A DNA stretch of 64,000 nt from Nitratireductor sp. (lineage in GTDB: Bacteria > Pseudomonadota > Alphaproteobacteria > Rhizobiales > Rhizobiaceae), in NCBI GenBank assembly GCA_020637805.1, contig JACKJU010000013.1, forward strand, positions 26,376 to 90,375. Reading direction: 5' to 3'. A program made the position numbers and the translations under genes. Shown piece by piece: positions 8,807 through 17,857 of the stretch. Every line of letters starts with the position of its first letter. Position 1 is the stretch's first letter. The notes under the pieces were generated by a model. It was not told where the DNA came from, ran no database searches, and saw only the letters and a program-made list of their open reading frames with translations.

Positions 8807-9751
8807 ATGTTGCAAATCCTTTCTATCACCGGGCCGATCTACGTCCTAATCCTGCTTGGCTACCTCTCGGTTCGCGTGGGGATACTGAAGCCCGAGGATT
8901 CCCGGGTCCTGGCGACGTTCGTTCTCTATTTCGCGATGCCTGGCCTGCTGTTTTCCGTTCTGTATGCGCGCACGCCTTCCGAGATATTCAACTATCCCTA
9001 CATGGTGATCTACGCCTCGGGCAGCCTGGCCGTCATTGCCTTGGCGTATACCGTGCTGCGCCGGGTGAGAAAGCTCGATCATGAAAAGGCGGCGATGGAT
9101 ACGCTGGGCATGGTTTGCCCGAATTCGGGTTTCATCGGATATCCCGTGATGACGATGGTCTTTCCCGCATTGGCAGGGCCGGTTCTTGCGCTGAACATGA
9201 TGGTGGAGAACTTCATCGTCTTGCCGCTCATGCTGACCCTCGCCGCGCCGCGAACCGATGCAGGCACGCTGAGAACGCTTGGCAAGGCAGTTTCGAACAC
9301 GTTGAGAATGCCGCTCGTGATCGCTCTCTTTGTCGGCCTGTTTTTCTCGCTGACCGGGTTGAGGCTCCCGGCCATGATGCTGCGCCCGCTGGAATTGCTG
9401 GCCAATGCCAGCGTTCCGCTTTCGCTATTCGCCATCGGGGCCGGGCTGTATGGACTTCCCTGGAAGGGCGTAACGGGACGCGTTGCGCCCGTGGTCATCG
9501 GCAAGCTGATCATCCATCCGCTGGTGATGGCGGGCATGATCTTCCTGTTTTCCGGCAATGTGGTGCCGGAGCTTTCTCCCGATCTGGCCGACTGCCTTCT
9601 GATCACCGCGTCTTTGTCGATGATGGGCATCTACCCGGTATTGGCACAGCGTTTCGGGGCAGGGCACACTGCCTCGATTGCGATGATCGTTGCCAGCATC
9701 GCCTGCTTCTTCACGCTTTCGGGTCTGCTTTACTGGTTTTCGCTCAGCTGA
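8807..9751 (+). CDS. AEC-family transporter (auxin efflux carrier type)
   Basis: 314 residues, almost entirely hydrophobic, with about ten predicted transmembrane helices in two five-helix halves. Features typical of the family are LILLGYLSVRVG in helix 1, the first-half FAMPGLLF, and NSGFIGYPVM near residue 105, the conserved N-x-G-x-x-G-x-P segment of helix 4. Members are secondary transporters for carboxylates or amino acids; the substrate here cannot be told. The start is uncertain: ATG at 8807 begins directly with helix 1, while an in-frame ATG at 8708, with AAAGGG just before it, would add 33 residues. The gene converges on the P450 gene with only nine bases between them. Confidence 0.83.
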   Translation: MLQILSITGPIYVLILLGYLSVRVGILKPEDSRVLATFVLYFAMPGLLFSVLYARTPSEIFNYPYMVIYASGSLAVIALAYTVLRRVRKLDHEKAAMDTLGMVCPNSGFIGYPVMTMVFPALAGPVLALNMMVENFIVLPLMLTLAAPRTDAGTLRTLGKAVSNTLRMPLVIALFVGLFFSLTGLRLPAMMLRPLELLANASVPLSLFAIGAGLYGLPWKGVTGRVAPVVIGKLIIHPLVMAGMIFLFSGNVVPELSPDLADCLLITASLSMMGIYPVLAQRFGAGHTASIAMIVASIACFFTLSGLLYWFSLS

Positions 9752-9760
9752 TGCAGGCGG

Positions 9761-10948
9761 TTACTGGAGCAGGACCGGCAGGTTGATCGGTCCGCGGAAG
9801 CCGAAGCCCCGGAAGTTCACCGCATCCCTGTCCGGCAGGCTCATGTTGGGAAAGCGATCGAACAGGATGGGCAACATCAGGTCGGCGATCATGCGCCGCG
9901 CAATGTGTTTGCCCTGGCAAAAATGCGGTCCGTTGCCGAAGGCCTGGTGGGGAACCTTGCCCCTGAAGATGTTGTAGTCCTCCGCATTCTCGCCGTAGAC
10001 TTCCTCGTCACGGTTGGCGGAGGCCTGGATGGTCATCACCACATCGCCCTTCGGAATGAGGCAGCCGCGAATGACGGTATCTTCCATGACGAGGCGTGAC
10101 GATGCCTGGATAGGAGCCACCCAGCGCACGCCCTCGTCGAAGGCGTCGCCCCACAGTGCATCCTTCTTGGCAGCCTCGAACTGGTCGGGATTTGCCAGCA
10201 GGCCGTAGATGATGGTCAGAAGCGCATCGCGCGGTTCGTTGATGCCGCCGCCGATTGCGATCTTCACATTGGCGAATATCTGGCTCTTGGGGATCGGATT
10301 CTCGGCGTTGATCATGGCCGAAAGCGCGCTGGCGTTCGGCTCGGCCTTGTGGGCCGGAATTTCGGATTCGAAAAGGGCATCCATCTCGCGGTTGGCCTCG
10401 TCCGAACGCTCGAAGGGTTCGGGCCGCCAGCCGAAATTGCCTGCGCCTTCAATGAGCGCCTGCGACCAGCGCTGCATTTCCTCGTCGGTGGCCGAGGTGA
10501 TGCCCAGAAGATGGGTCAGGCAGCGGGCGGCAAAGGGGCCGGCAAGCGCAGGAAAGAGATCGACGACCTCGCCCTTGGGCAGACGGGAGACATATTCCTC
10601 TGCAATGCCACGATAGATCGGCTCCCAGCAGTTCTTGATGTTTGCCGGCATGAAGGCCGGCTGCATGGCGTCGCGCTCGCTCTTGTGGGCCTCTCCGTCC
10701 TTGCGCATCAACGTGTGGGCAAGAAAAGCCCTTTCCATGGGCGTGTTCGGATCATTCGAGGAAAACAGGACCGGATCGTCCTTCACCATCTTCGTATCCG
10801 CGGCCTTGGTCAGCAGCGTACGCCCGACAGATTTTACCTTGAGGACGGGGGCTTCGGCGCGCAGCCGGCGGTAAATCGGATAGGGGGCATGCGTCAGTTC
10901 ATCGATGGTGATGGTTTCATCGATGGGCGCAAATGCGTCGGTCTTCAT
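9761..10948 (-). CDS. Cytochrome P450
   Basis: 395-residue soluble haem monooxygenase of the bacterial class I type. The haem loop is FGNGPHFCQG with the thiolate ligand Cys344. The K-helix E-x-x-R is EGVR near residue 270. The I-helix reads AIGGGINEPRD, where the usual acid-alcohol pair (E/D-T) is replaced by N-E-P, the pattern seen in CYPs that carry GG-x-x-EPRD. It needs an external ferredoxin and reductase, and none is adjacent. A LysR-type regulator is transcribed divergently 309 bases away and is the likely controller. The ATG at 10948 follows GGGAGGAG with seven bases between, but that ribosome site lies in a hairpin (separate entry). Substrate unknown. Confidence 0.93.
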   Translation of the reverse strand: MKTDAFAPIDETITIDELTHAPYPIYRRLRAEAPVLKVKSVGRTLLTKAADTKMVKDDPVLFSSNDPNTPMERAFLAHTLMRKDGEAHKSERDAMQPAFMPANIKNCWEPIYRGIAEEYVSRLPKGEVVDLFPALAGPFAARCLTHLLGITSATDEEMQRWSQALIEGAGNFGWRPEPFERSDEANREMDALFESEIPAHKAEPNASALSAMINAENPIPKSQIFANVKIAIGGGINEPRDALLTIIYGLLANPDQFEAAKKDALWGDAFDEGVRWVAPIQASSRLVMEDTVIRGCLIPKGDVVMTIQASANRDEEVYGENAEDYNIFRGKVPHQAFGNGPHFCQGKHIARRMIADLMLPILFDRFPNMSLPDRDAVNFRGFGFRGPINLPVLLQ

Positions 10949-10949
10949 G

Positions 10950-10982
10950 AAAAAACTCCTCCCGCCTTATCGGAGGGAGGAG
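10950..10982 (-). promoter_or_regulatory. Terminator-like hairpin sequestering the P450 ribosome site
   Basis: Read on the minus strand, CTCCTCCC (10982-10975), an 11-base loop, and GGGAGGAG (10963-10956) form a perfect 8-bp stem, followed at once by TTTTTT (10955-10950), one C, and the P450 ATG. The 3' arm is the Shine-Dalgarno itself. The folded leader would hide the ribosome site and could also terminate transcription. Confidence 0.6.
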
Positions 10983-11231
10983 CCAAGTGGTAGAAAATGA
11001 ACGCGAATGCCGGGAATCCGGCCCGGAAACGCAAAACCTCCTTTGCGCAACCGGCTTGAAAGAACAAAGAGCTTCGCACTCCTCCCATGGCTTCGTCCAT
11101 CGTTTACGTTTCGGAAAACGGTGGAATCTGCCTTGCGCGTCACTCTTTGACTTTCTACTCCTCCTCCTGAAGTGCGGTAACCACTAGTGCCTCAAGGGCT
11201 ATCTGACAATTCGATGCATTCGATTGCATTC

Positions 11232-11246
11232 ATCGAAAATTTCGAT
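11232..11246. promoter_or_regulatory. Candidate LysR-type operator
   Basis: ATCGAAA-A-TTTCGAT is a perfect inverted repeat with a one-base centre. It contains TCGAAAATTTCGA, a T-N11-A LysR box. It ends 11 bases before the regulator's ATG, in the region shared with the divergent P450 gene, so autoregulation and P450 control are both plausible. Confidence 0.5.
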
Positions 11247-11257
11247 AGTTATGTCGC

Positions 11258-12154
11258 ATGGTGGAACCGCGCAGTCTCGATTTCCAGTCCCTCAACACGC
11301 TCATCACGATCTATCGCGAGGGGTCCTTTTCTGCTGCTGCAGCCATTCTGGACATCAACCAGTCCACGGTCAGCTACACGGTTGCGCGGCTGCGCAAGGT
11401 GTTCGGCGATCCGCTTTTCGTGCGCCAGGGGGCAGGCGTGGTAGCAACCGACCGCTGCCGCGATCTTGTCGTGAAAGCTGCCGGGATGCTCGAGCAGTTC
11501 GACCGGATGGCGCAGCCGGAGGACTTTACGCCAATGGACGTGCGCGCCGCGCTGACGGTGTCCTGCAACTTCTACGAACGGCTCATCATTCTTCCGAACC
11601 TGATCAAGTCACTGCGCCAGACGGCGCCCGGCCTTCGAATGTCGGTCACGCAATCGCTGTCGGAGGGCGGTATCCAGCTAAAGCGCAACTTCACCGATCT
11701 GCTGCTTTCGCCGATCACGATGACCGAAGAGGGCATCTATGTTCGCACCCTTTTCGAGGATGAGTATGTTTGCGTGATGGATCCGGGCCACCCGCTTACC
11801 GGGCAGGCCATCACGCTGGATGATTATGTCAAGGCAAAGCACGCGATGATCGACTACGGGGCGGGATGGAAGTCGCGTTACCAGGACGAACTCGAGCAGC
11901 TTGGGCTGACCATAGAACCCGTTCTGCGCATTCCAAGCCCAGCCACCATCGACAGGCTCATCCTCGGGACCGACATGATATCGACCGTACCGAGCAGGGT
12001 TGCGGCCGTGTTCGCGGGCAACCTTGCCGTCCGGCAAAGCCCGCTTCCTGCTCCGTTTGCAGTCAAGATGTTCTGGACCGAGCGCACGCACAATTCTCCC
12101 ATGCATCGTTGGTTCCGCCAGCAGATGGTGAACGCCGCCGACATGGCGGCCTGA
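11258..12154 (+). CDS. LysR-family transcriptional regulator
   Basis: 298 residues. The N-terminal winged helix-turn-helix is residues ~7-65 (SLNTLITIYREGSFSAAAAI, then INQSTVSYTVARLRKVFGDPLFVR), the standard LysR signature. The remainder is a periplasmic-binding-protein-like effector domain, with a C-terminal FWTERTHNSPMHRWFR typical of the NodD/NahR-like branch. It probably binds a small aromatic or hydrophobic inducer and controls the divergent P450 gene. Start ATG at 11258; no clear ribosome site is visible, so the exact start is less certain than the gene. A T-N11-A palindrome lies just upstream. Confidence 0.92.
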   Translation: MVEPRSLDFQSLNTLITIYREGSFSAAAAILDINQSTVSYTVARLRKVFGDPLFVRQGAGVVATDRCRDLVVKAAGMLEQFDRMAQPEDFTPMDVRAALTVSCNFYERLIILPNLIKSLRQTAPGLRMSVTQSLSEGGIQLKRNFTDLLLSPITMTEEGIYVRTLFEDEYVCVMDPGHPLTGQAITLDDYVKAKHAMIDYGAGWKSRYQDELEQLGLTIEPVLRIPSPATIDRLILGTDMISTVPSRVAAVFAGNLAVRQSPLPAPFAVKMFWTERTHNSPMHRWFRQQMVNAADMAA

Positions 12155-12196
12155 ACCTCCATTTCCAGACAGGTCGAAGCAGCATGGCCGCCGATA

Positions 12197-12219
12197 CCAT
12201 GAGTCAATTTGACTCATGG
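12197..12219. promoter_or_regulatory. 23-bp palindrome, probable operator
   Basis: CCATGAGTCAA-T-TTGACTCATGG: two perfect 11-bp arms about one central base. No T-run follows on either strand, which speaks against a terminator. The size and symmetry suit a dimeric DNA-binding protein. It lies 43 bases past the LysR stop and about 390 bases before mraZ. Confidence 0.5.
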
Positions 12220-12486
12220 CCGTACCCGGCCTTTTGCGCCAGCTTCGCATTGGCAATGCCGCCTGCCGTTCGGAACTGAATGGCAGCCTTCATGAATTCT
12301 TCTCTTTCCGTGCCGTTGCGTAACGCTTCGTTAAGGGATGGGTGACAATGCTTGCCAAAGCGTTACCGGAAGGTAGCAATTCCCTTAATTTCCCATTGAC
12401 GCCCAAATATGCCCATGATACCCCAAATCATCCGTTTTTTCGGATCAGACAGCGCAATCGGAAGACGCATGCGGGCGTCAGGCCGA

Positions 12487-12511
12487 TGGGGGAAAGGGAT
12501 GAGCATGGGGG
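12487..12511 (+). promoter_or_regulatory. Possible MraZ operator (G-rich direct repeats)
   Basis: TGGGGG at 12487-12492 and again at 12506-12511, with AAGGGAT between them, gives three G-rich units about 9-10 bases apart. MraZ proteins bind spaced TGGGN-type repeats ahead of their own gene, so autoregulation is likely. The match is loose and inferred from position. Confidence 0.3.
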
Positions 12512-12607
12512 CATGCCAGTCTTTGCCGCGCAGTCGCAAGTATCCGGTCCTCGAACGAGGCGTAGGTCCGGTTTCAGGTTTCGCACTGGCTGGCAATGAG
12601 GCTCAAG

Positions 12608-13114
12608 ATGGATCGGTTCCTGTCGAACACGATCAATCGCGTGGACAGGAAGGGCAGGGTGTCGATCCCGGCGCCGTTTCGCGCCATCCTTGCGGGTCTT
12701 CCAAGCCTTCATGTCATTCTCAACGTGGACCGCGAGACGGTCGATTGCGGCGGGCCGGATCTCCTGAGGGTGAACGAGGCGCGGCTGGCGCAGATGGATC
12801 CCTTCTCCGAGGAATACGAGTTCTGGTCCTTCCACCTGATGGGGGACACGGACCAGTTGAAGATCGATCCGGAAGGCCGGATCGCACTCACGGACAATAT
12901 TCGCGAACACACGGGCATAGACAGCGAAGTCGTGTTCGTGGGGCGTGGAAACTTCTTCCAGATGTGGGAGCCGTCGCGCTTCCGCGAGTATCGCGGTCTC
13001 GCGCGGTCCAGGGTCAGTGCGCTGAGAAAGCGTCTGGGGCAGACGGACGGGAACGCAACATCTCCTCCCGGAGGCCGGACAGGAGAGCCAAGAAACGGGC
13101 AGGACAAGGAATGA
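12608..13114 (+). CDS. mraZ: MraZ, transcriptional regulator of the dcw cluster
   Basis: 168-residue AbrB-like DNA-binding protein that forms rings and controls its own operon. Two SpoVT/AbrB-type repeats are visible: [16 protein letters not shown] (residues ~10-25) and [17 protein letters not shown] (~86-102), each with the conserved D-x-x-GR. The start at 12608 gives the usual MDRFLSNT opening and has GAGG at 12598-12601; an ATG at 12596 would add four residues. First gene of the cluster. Its stop overlaps the start of rsmH (ATGA, 13111-13114). The C-terminal 20 residues are polar and probably disordered. Confidence 0.95.
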   Translation: MDRFLSNTINRVDRKGRVSIPAPFRAILAGLPSLHVILNVDRETVDCGGPDLLRVNEARLAQMDPFSEEYEFWSFHLMGDTDQLKIDPEGRIALTDNIREHTGIDSEVVFVGRGNFFQMWEPSRFREYRGLARSRVSALRKRLGQTDGNATSPPGGRTGEPRNGQDKE

Positions 13115-14142
13115 CGGACCTTGGCGCTGATGGCGCCGATGGCGGACCGGTTCGTCACATTCCGGTCATGCTCGACGAGGTTCTTGGCTCTCTTTGTCCG
13201 GTACCGGGAGAGGTTCACGTCGACGGCACGTTCGGTGCAGGTGGCTATACGAGGGCGATCCTTGAAACGGGTGCCAGTGTTGTTGCCATCGACCGCGATC
13301 CGGATGCAATTGCCGGTGGACGGGACCTGGCGGAAACCTATTCAGGCAGGCTTCAACTGGTCCAGGGGAGGTTCTCCCAGCTCGACGAAATTGCCCGTCA
13401 ATGCGGACACGCAAGCGTGGATGGTGTCGTGCTCGATATCGGTGTTTCGTCGATGCAGATCGACGAGGGTGGGCGCGGTTTCTCCTTTCAGAAGGACGGG
13501 CCACTGGACATGCGCATGGCCCAGTCCGGCATCAGTGCTGCCGATGTCGTCAATCTCGCTGAGCAATCCGTTCTTACCCGCGTCCTTGGCATCTATGGCG
13601 AGGAGAAGCGCGCGTCGCAGATCGCACGCGCCATCGTGAAGCGCCGCGAGGCAAAGCCGTTTGCCGACACGCTGGACCTTGCGAACCTCGTCGAGAGCAC
13701 CGTGGGGCGCAAGCATTCCGACCGCATACATCCTGCGACGCGCACCTTTCAGGCGTTGCGGGTTTTCGTGAACCAGGAACTGGAAGAGCTTGGTGCAGCG
13801 CTGTTCGCGGCAGAACGCATCCTCAAACCCGGTGGACGGCTCACGGTCGTTACCTTCCACTCGCTGGAAGACCGGATGGTCAAGCGTTTCCTGGCGGATC
13901 GTGCAGGGGGCATTGGCGGATCGCGACACCTGCCGGAGGTGGCAACGCACGCGCCTGTCTTCGTGCAGAAAAAGCGCGGCGCGATATTGGCAAGCGAAGC
14001 CGAGGCGCAGATCAATCCGCGCTCGCGGTCTGCAAAACTCAGAACCGGCGAACGCACGGCGGAAGCCGCGTGGACGCCTGATTTTTCAATTTTCGGCCTG
14101 CCGGATCTCGATCTCGTCAGGGCTGTCAGGACAGGGCGGTAA
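13111..14142 (+). CDS. rsmH: 16S rRNA (cytosine-1402-N4)-methyltransferase
   Basis: 343 residues. Methylates N4 of C1402 in the ribosomal P site using S-adenosylmethionine. The cofactor loop is [15 protein letters not shown] (residues ~33-47) with the ribose-binding acid in VAIDRDPDA, and the family motifs [10 protein letters not shown] at the N-terminus, [19 protein letters not shown] and [14 protein letters not shown] are all intact. The start at 13111 lies within the mraZ stop (ATGA), so the two should be translationally coupled; a longer reading up to 12409 would run through mraZ and is rejected. Length is slightly above the E. coli enzyme, normal for the order. Confidence 0.97.
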   Translation: MTDLGADGADGGPVRHIPVMLDEVLGSLCPVPGEVHVDGTFGAGGYTRAILETGASVVAIDRDPDAIAGGRDLAETYSGRLQLVQGRFSQLDEIARQCGHASVDGVVLDIGVSSMQIDEGGRGFSFQKDGPLDMRMAQSGISAADVVNLAEQSVLTRVLGIYGEEKRASQIARAIVKRREAKPFADTLDLANLVESTVGRKHSDRIHPATRTFQALRVFVNQELEELGAALFAAERILKPGGRLTVVTFHSLEDRMVKRFLADRAGGIGGSRHLPEVATHAPVFVQKKRGAILASEAEAQINPRSRSAKLRTGERTAEAAWTPDFSIFGLPDLDLVRAVRTGR

Positions 14143-14144
14143 TC

Positions 14145-14552
14145 GTGCTCAGAACGATCGACATCATCATGATCGGCGCACTGCTTGGCGGTGCGGCATT
14201 CACCTTCAAGGTGAAGCACGATTCCGAGCAGGCCATCGAAAAGGTCGAGCATCTGCAGAACCAGATACAGAAGGAACGCGACGCCATCGACATCCTGAAG
14301 GCCGACTGGGCGCTGCTGACCGATCCCCAACGCCTTGAGCGGCTCGCGGAAATCTATGGCGAAGAGCTGCAGATGGCGCCTGCGGATCCGGCGCAGATCG
14401 GCTCGGTCGACAATATCCCGATGCGAAGCCAGATGCCCGGAACCGAGGGGGAAAGGCGTGCCGAAGGCGATATCGGCTCGCTTCTGAAAGACAATGATCC
14501 AATCACAACCGGAACTGCGGCGACCGCAGGCGAAGGGGAGAACATCGAATGA
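14145..14552 (+). CDS. ftsL: Cell division protein FtsL
   Basis: 135-residue bitopic inner-membrane protein. A short cytoplasmic end and one transmembrane helix (IDIIMIGALLGGAAFTF, residues ~5-21) precede a periplasmic coiled coil (AIEKVEHLQNQIQKERDAID) and the conserved DPQRLERLAEI segment. FtsL with FtsB links FtsQ to the septal synthase FtsWI and activates it. Position between rsmH and ftsI confirms the call, since sequence conservation of FtsL is low. GTG start at 14145, two bases after the rsmH stop, with AGGGCGG upstream. The stop overlaps the ftsI start by four bases. Confidence 0.88.
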   Translation: MLRTIDIIMIGALLGGAAFTFKVKHDSEQAIEKVEHLQNQIQKERDAIDILKADWALLTDPQRLERLAEIYGEELQMAPADPAQIGSVDNIPMRSQMPGTEGERRAEGDIGSLLKDNDPITTGTAATAGEGENIE

Positions 14553-16300
14553 ATTTCTCTTCCTTCTTCAAGGGCCGCAAGGATTCCGGCCATGGCGCGG
14601 CGGGACTTGCCGGTGCGGCGGGCCATACTGCCGGGCACATCCATCTTCGCGGTATCCGGCGCAATGCGGCAGAACAGGCGCGCTCGCGCATCGTTCTCGG
14701 CATGATCATGATCTGTGCGGTCTATGCGGTGATCTGCGGGCGCCTGGTCCAGTTCGCGCTGACGGACAGTTCCGACACCGTGAGACTGGCAATGGCCGAT
14801 CCGGCCATTTCAGCGCGCAGGCCGGATCTTGTCGATCGCAACGGCCTCACACTGGCAACCGACATCAACACGGCCTCGCTCTACGGCGAGCCGCGCCGCA
14901 TTGTTGATCCCGACGAGGCTGTGGAGCTTCTATCCAGCGTATTGCCGGGTCTCGACATGGAGCATGTCTACAGCCGGCTTACCAGCAAGGCTGGTTTCGT
15001 CTGGCTCAAGCGTGAACTGACGCCAGCCCAGCAAAGCCGCATTCTCGAGCTCGGAATCCCGGGAATAGGCTTCAAGACGGAAACAAGGCGCTTCTATCCC
15101 AAGGGCAATACGGCATCGCATCTCGTCGGCATCGTCAACATCGACAATGTCGGCATAGCCGGTATCGAGAAATACATCGATGATCGCGGGCTCAAGGACC
15201 TGCGTGCCGCAGGTTTCGGTGCAACGGCGTCCAACGAGCCGGTGGAGCTTTCCATCGATCTGCGCGTGCAGCACATCGTGCATGACGAAATCGAAAAGGC
15301 GATGGAACGCTACCATGCCATCGCGGCCGGTGCCGTCGTCCTCGATGTTCACACCGGCGAAGTCGTGGCGATGGCATCTGTGCCCGATTTCGATCCAAAC
15401 AGTCCTGCCGAGGCTCTCGATCCCGACCGGCTGAACCGCATGTCTGCCGGTCTCTACGAAATGGGGTCTACCTTCAAGACCTTCACGACGGCGATGGCGC
15501 TCGATTCAGGCAAGGTCACGCTCAACGACCACTTCGATGCGTCCAAGCCGCTGCGGATTGCGGGTTTCACGATCAACGACTTCCACGGCAAGCGCCGGGT
15601 GCTCAGCGTTCCCGAAATCTTCATCTACTCGTCCAACATCGGCACCGCCAAAGAGGCCGAGATCGTTGGCATCGAGGGGCACAAGGAATTTCTCCATCGC
15701 CTGGGCCTTCTCGACAAGATGGATTTCGAATTGCCGGAAACCGCAACGCCGGTGGAACCGCGCGAGTGGAAGCTCATCAACTCGATCACCATTTCCTACG
15801 GCCATGGCGTGACAACAACACCGTTGCAGACGGCGGTTGCCGGGGCAGCCCTGATGAATGGCGGCATGCTGGTGCCGCCAACCCTGTTCAAACGCAGCGA
15901 GGAACAGGCCCAGGCCCTTGCAAAACGCGTGGTTTCCAAGCAAACGAGCGATGCCATGCGCTACCTGTTCAGGCTCAACGTGGAGAAGGGATCCGGGCGC
16001 AGGGCTGATGTCGACGGTTATTTCGTCGGAGGCAAGACCGGCACCGCGGAGAAGGTCGTCAAAGGAAAATATTCGTCGGACAAGCGGTTCAACGCTTTTC
16101 TTGCCGCATTTCCGATACAGGACCCGAAATACGTTGTGCTTTCCATCATCGACGAGCCCAAGCCCGAAAAGGAGGGCATGGGAGCGACGGCTGGAACAAA
16201 TGCCGGACCGATGGTTGCCAACATAATACGCCGGGCAGCGCCGCTGCTCGGTGTCAAACCGCAGTTTCCGGATGATGGAACGGTTTGGGTCAAGAATTGA
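14549..16300 (+). CDS. ftsI: Septal peptidoglycan transpeptidase FtsI (PBP3)
   Basis: 583-residue class B penicillin-binding protein that cross-links septal peptidoglycan together with FtsW. One transmembrane helix lies at residues ~47-70 (IVLGMIMICAVYAVICG). The pedestal domain follows. The transpeptidase motifs are all present: STFK (307-310, Ser307 nucleophile), SSN (361-363) and KTGT (496-499). The extended basic/Gly-rich cytoplasmic tail of about 45 residues is common in the order. ATG at 14549 overlaps the ftsL TGA, so it is coupled. It is followed by a 78-base gap before murE. Confidence 0.97.
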   Translation: MNFSSFFKGRKDSGHGAAGLAGAAGHTAGHIHLRGIRRNAAEQARSRIVLGMIMICAVYAVICGRLVQFALTDSSDTVRLAMADPAISARRPDLVDRNGLTLATDINTASLYGEPRRIVDPDEAVELLSSVLPGLDMEHVYSRLTSKAGFVWLKRELTPAQQSRILELGIPGIGFKTETRRFYPKGNTASHLVGIVNIDNVGIAGIEKYIDDRGLKDLRAAGFGATASNEPVELSIDLRVQHIVHDEIEKAMERYHAIAAGAVVLDVHTGEVVAMASVPDFDPNSPAEALDPDRLNRMSAGLYEMGSTFKTFTTAMALDSGKVTLNDHFDASKPLRIAGFTINDFHGKRRVLSVPEIFIYSSNIGTAKEAEIVGIEGHKEFLHRLGLLDKMDFELPETATPVEPREWKLINSITISYGHGVTTTPLQTAVAGAALMNGGMLVPPTLFKRSEEQAQALAKRVVSKQTSDAMRYLFRLNVEKGSGRRADVDGYFVGGKTGTAEKVVKGKYSSDKRFNAFLAAFPIQDPKYVVLSIIDEPKPEKEGMGATAGTNAGPMVANIIRRAAPLLGVKPQFPDDGTVWVKN

Positions 16301-16378
16301 TAGAGTGACCGGCGCCGAGCGCGGGTCTCGCACCGGGGAATATCGACTTATGGTCAGCATGGAAGCGCGGAGGGATGC

Positions 16379-17857
16379 ATGAAACTCCGGGCATTGAGAG
16401 AAATGGGCCTTGCCCTTCCGGGTGAGGGGGATTGCGAGATCACAGGTGTCACTTCCGACTCCCGAAAGGTAGCCGAAGGAACGATCTTCGTTGCCATCAA
16501 GGGCGCTGCCGCAGATGGAGCCGACTTCATCGCGCAGGCAGTTGCTTCAGGTGCTTGCGCGATTGTCGCGCATGACGGGGCAGACCTGGCAGGAGTTGGT
16601 ATTCCGGCGGTCAAGGTAGGCGACCCGCGCCCGTGGCTTTCAAGAATCGCTGCCGCGCTTCATCCCCGCCAGCCTGAAAGGATGGTTGCCGTTACCGGTA
16701 CGGCCGGCAAGACATCGGTCGCTTCATTCATGCGCCAGATATGGGCAATGGAGGGCAAGCCCGCGGCGATGATCGGCACCACGGGCGTCGTCGCGCCAGG
16801 CCGCAACAGCTATGGTTCACTTACGACGCCGGATCCCGTCGACCTGCACCGGCTTCTGGATGAACTCGCAGGCGAAGGCGTGACCCACGCGGCCATGGAA
16901 GCCTCGTCGCACGGTCTCGACCAGTACAGGTTGCACGGTGTCCGTCTTTCCGCAGCCGGGTTCACCAATATCGGCCGTGATCACATGGACTACCATCCGA
17001 CGGTGGAGCACTACTTCAACGCCAAGATGCGGCTGTTTACCGAATTGCTGCCGGAAGGTGGTCCGGCGGTGATTTTTGCCGACGACGCATGGTCCGCGCG
17101 TGCCGTCGAGGCTGCGCGGAATGCAGGACGCGAACCGCTGACGGTGGGGCACCAGGGGGAATTCCTGACCCTGACCCGCGTCGAGCACGAACGCTTCCGG
17201 CAGGTTGTCGAGATACGCCACGACAAGACCCACTACCGGGTAGAGTTTCCGCTTGCTGGCGAATTCCAGGTATCCAATGCACTTGTTGCTGCAGGCATGG
17301 CGATCGCCACCGGCAGCGATCCGGCCGCCGTCATGAAGGCACTGGAGAAACTGAAGGGCGCACCGGGCCGTCTCGAACTGGTTGGGCGCTCGGCGTCGAA
17401 TGCGCCTTGCTATGTGGACTATGCCCACAAGCCGGAAGCGCTGGAAAATGTTCTCTCCTCGCTGCGCCCGTTCACCACGGGACGGATCATCTGCGTATTC
17501 GGCTGCGGCGGCGACCGCGACCCCGGCAAGCGGCCCATCATGGGCGAAATTGCGAGCCGGCTTGCCGACATCGCAATCGTCACCGACGACAATCCGCGCT
17601 CGGAGGATCCTGCATCGATCCGTGCGGCGATCATGGCGGCAGCGCCCGGCGCGACGGAAATAGGCGACCGGCACGAGGCCATTGCAGGTGCCTATGCCAT
17701 GCTGCGCGAGGGCGACTGCCTGGTCGTTGCGGGCAAGGGGCACGAGGTGGGTCAGATCATCAACGGCGTGAACCACCATTTCTCGGACCATGAGGAACTG
17801 GCCAGGGCGATCAAAGCAGATGGCGGCAGGCTCGAAACGCCGGGCATGGTGGCATGA
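16379..17857 (+). CDS. murE: UDP-MurNAc-L-Ala-D-Glu:meso-diaminopimelate ligase
   Basis: 492-residue cytoplasmic ATP-dependent ligase that adds the third stem-peptide residue. The ATP loop is VTGTAGKTS (residues ~103-111), and the central domain has [13 protein letters not shown]. The specificity motif DNPRSEDP in the C-terminal domain shows that the amino acid added is meso-diaminopimelate rather than lysine, as expected for a Gram-negative. Normal length. The TGA overlaps the murF start (ATGATGG at 17854), so the two are coupled. Confidence 0.97.
   Translation: MKLRALREMGLALPGEGDCEITGVTSDSRKVAEGTIFVAIKGAAADGADFIAQAVASGACAIVAHDGADLAGVGIPAVKVGDPRPWLSRIAAALHPRQPERMVAVTGTAGKTSVASFMRQIWAMEGKPAAMIGTTGVVAPGRNSYGSLTTPDPVDLHRLLDELAGEGVTHAAMEASSHGLDQYRLHGVRLSAAGFTNIGRDHMDYHPTVEHYFNAKMRLFTELLPEGGPAVIFADDAWSARAVEAARNAGREPLTVGHQGEFLTLTRVEHERFRQVVEIRHDKTHYRVEFPLAGEFQVSNALVAAGMAIATGSDPAAVMKALEKLKGAPGRLELVGRSASNAPCYVDYAHKPEALENVLSSLRPFTTGRIICVFGCGGDRDPGKRPIMGEIASRLADIAIVTDDNPRSEDPASIRAAIMAAAPGATEIGDRHEAIAGAYAMLREGDCLVVAGKGHEVGQIINGVNHHFSDHEELARAIKADGGRLETPGMVA

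Larger units (their letters stand above)
12155..12607. other. Gene-free stretch ahead of the dcw cluster
   Basis: About 450 bases between the LysR gene and mraZ, which must hold the cluster promoter. Three structures are visible: a 23-bp palindrome (12197-12219), a 9-bp inverted repeat GTAACGCTT/AAGCGTTAC (12320-12328 with 12358-12366), and G-rich repeats (12487-12511). I could not place -35/-10 boxes with confidence. A 29-codon minus-strand frame (12204-12293) with GAGAAG ahead of its ATG is too short to call. Confidence 0.6.
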
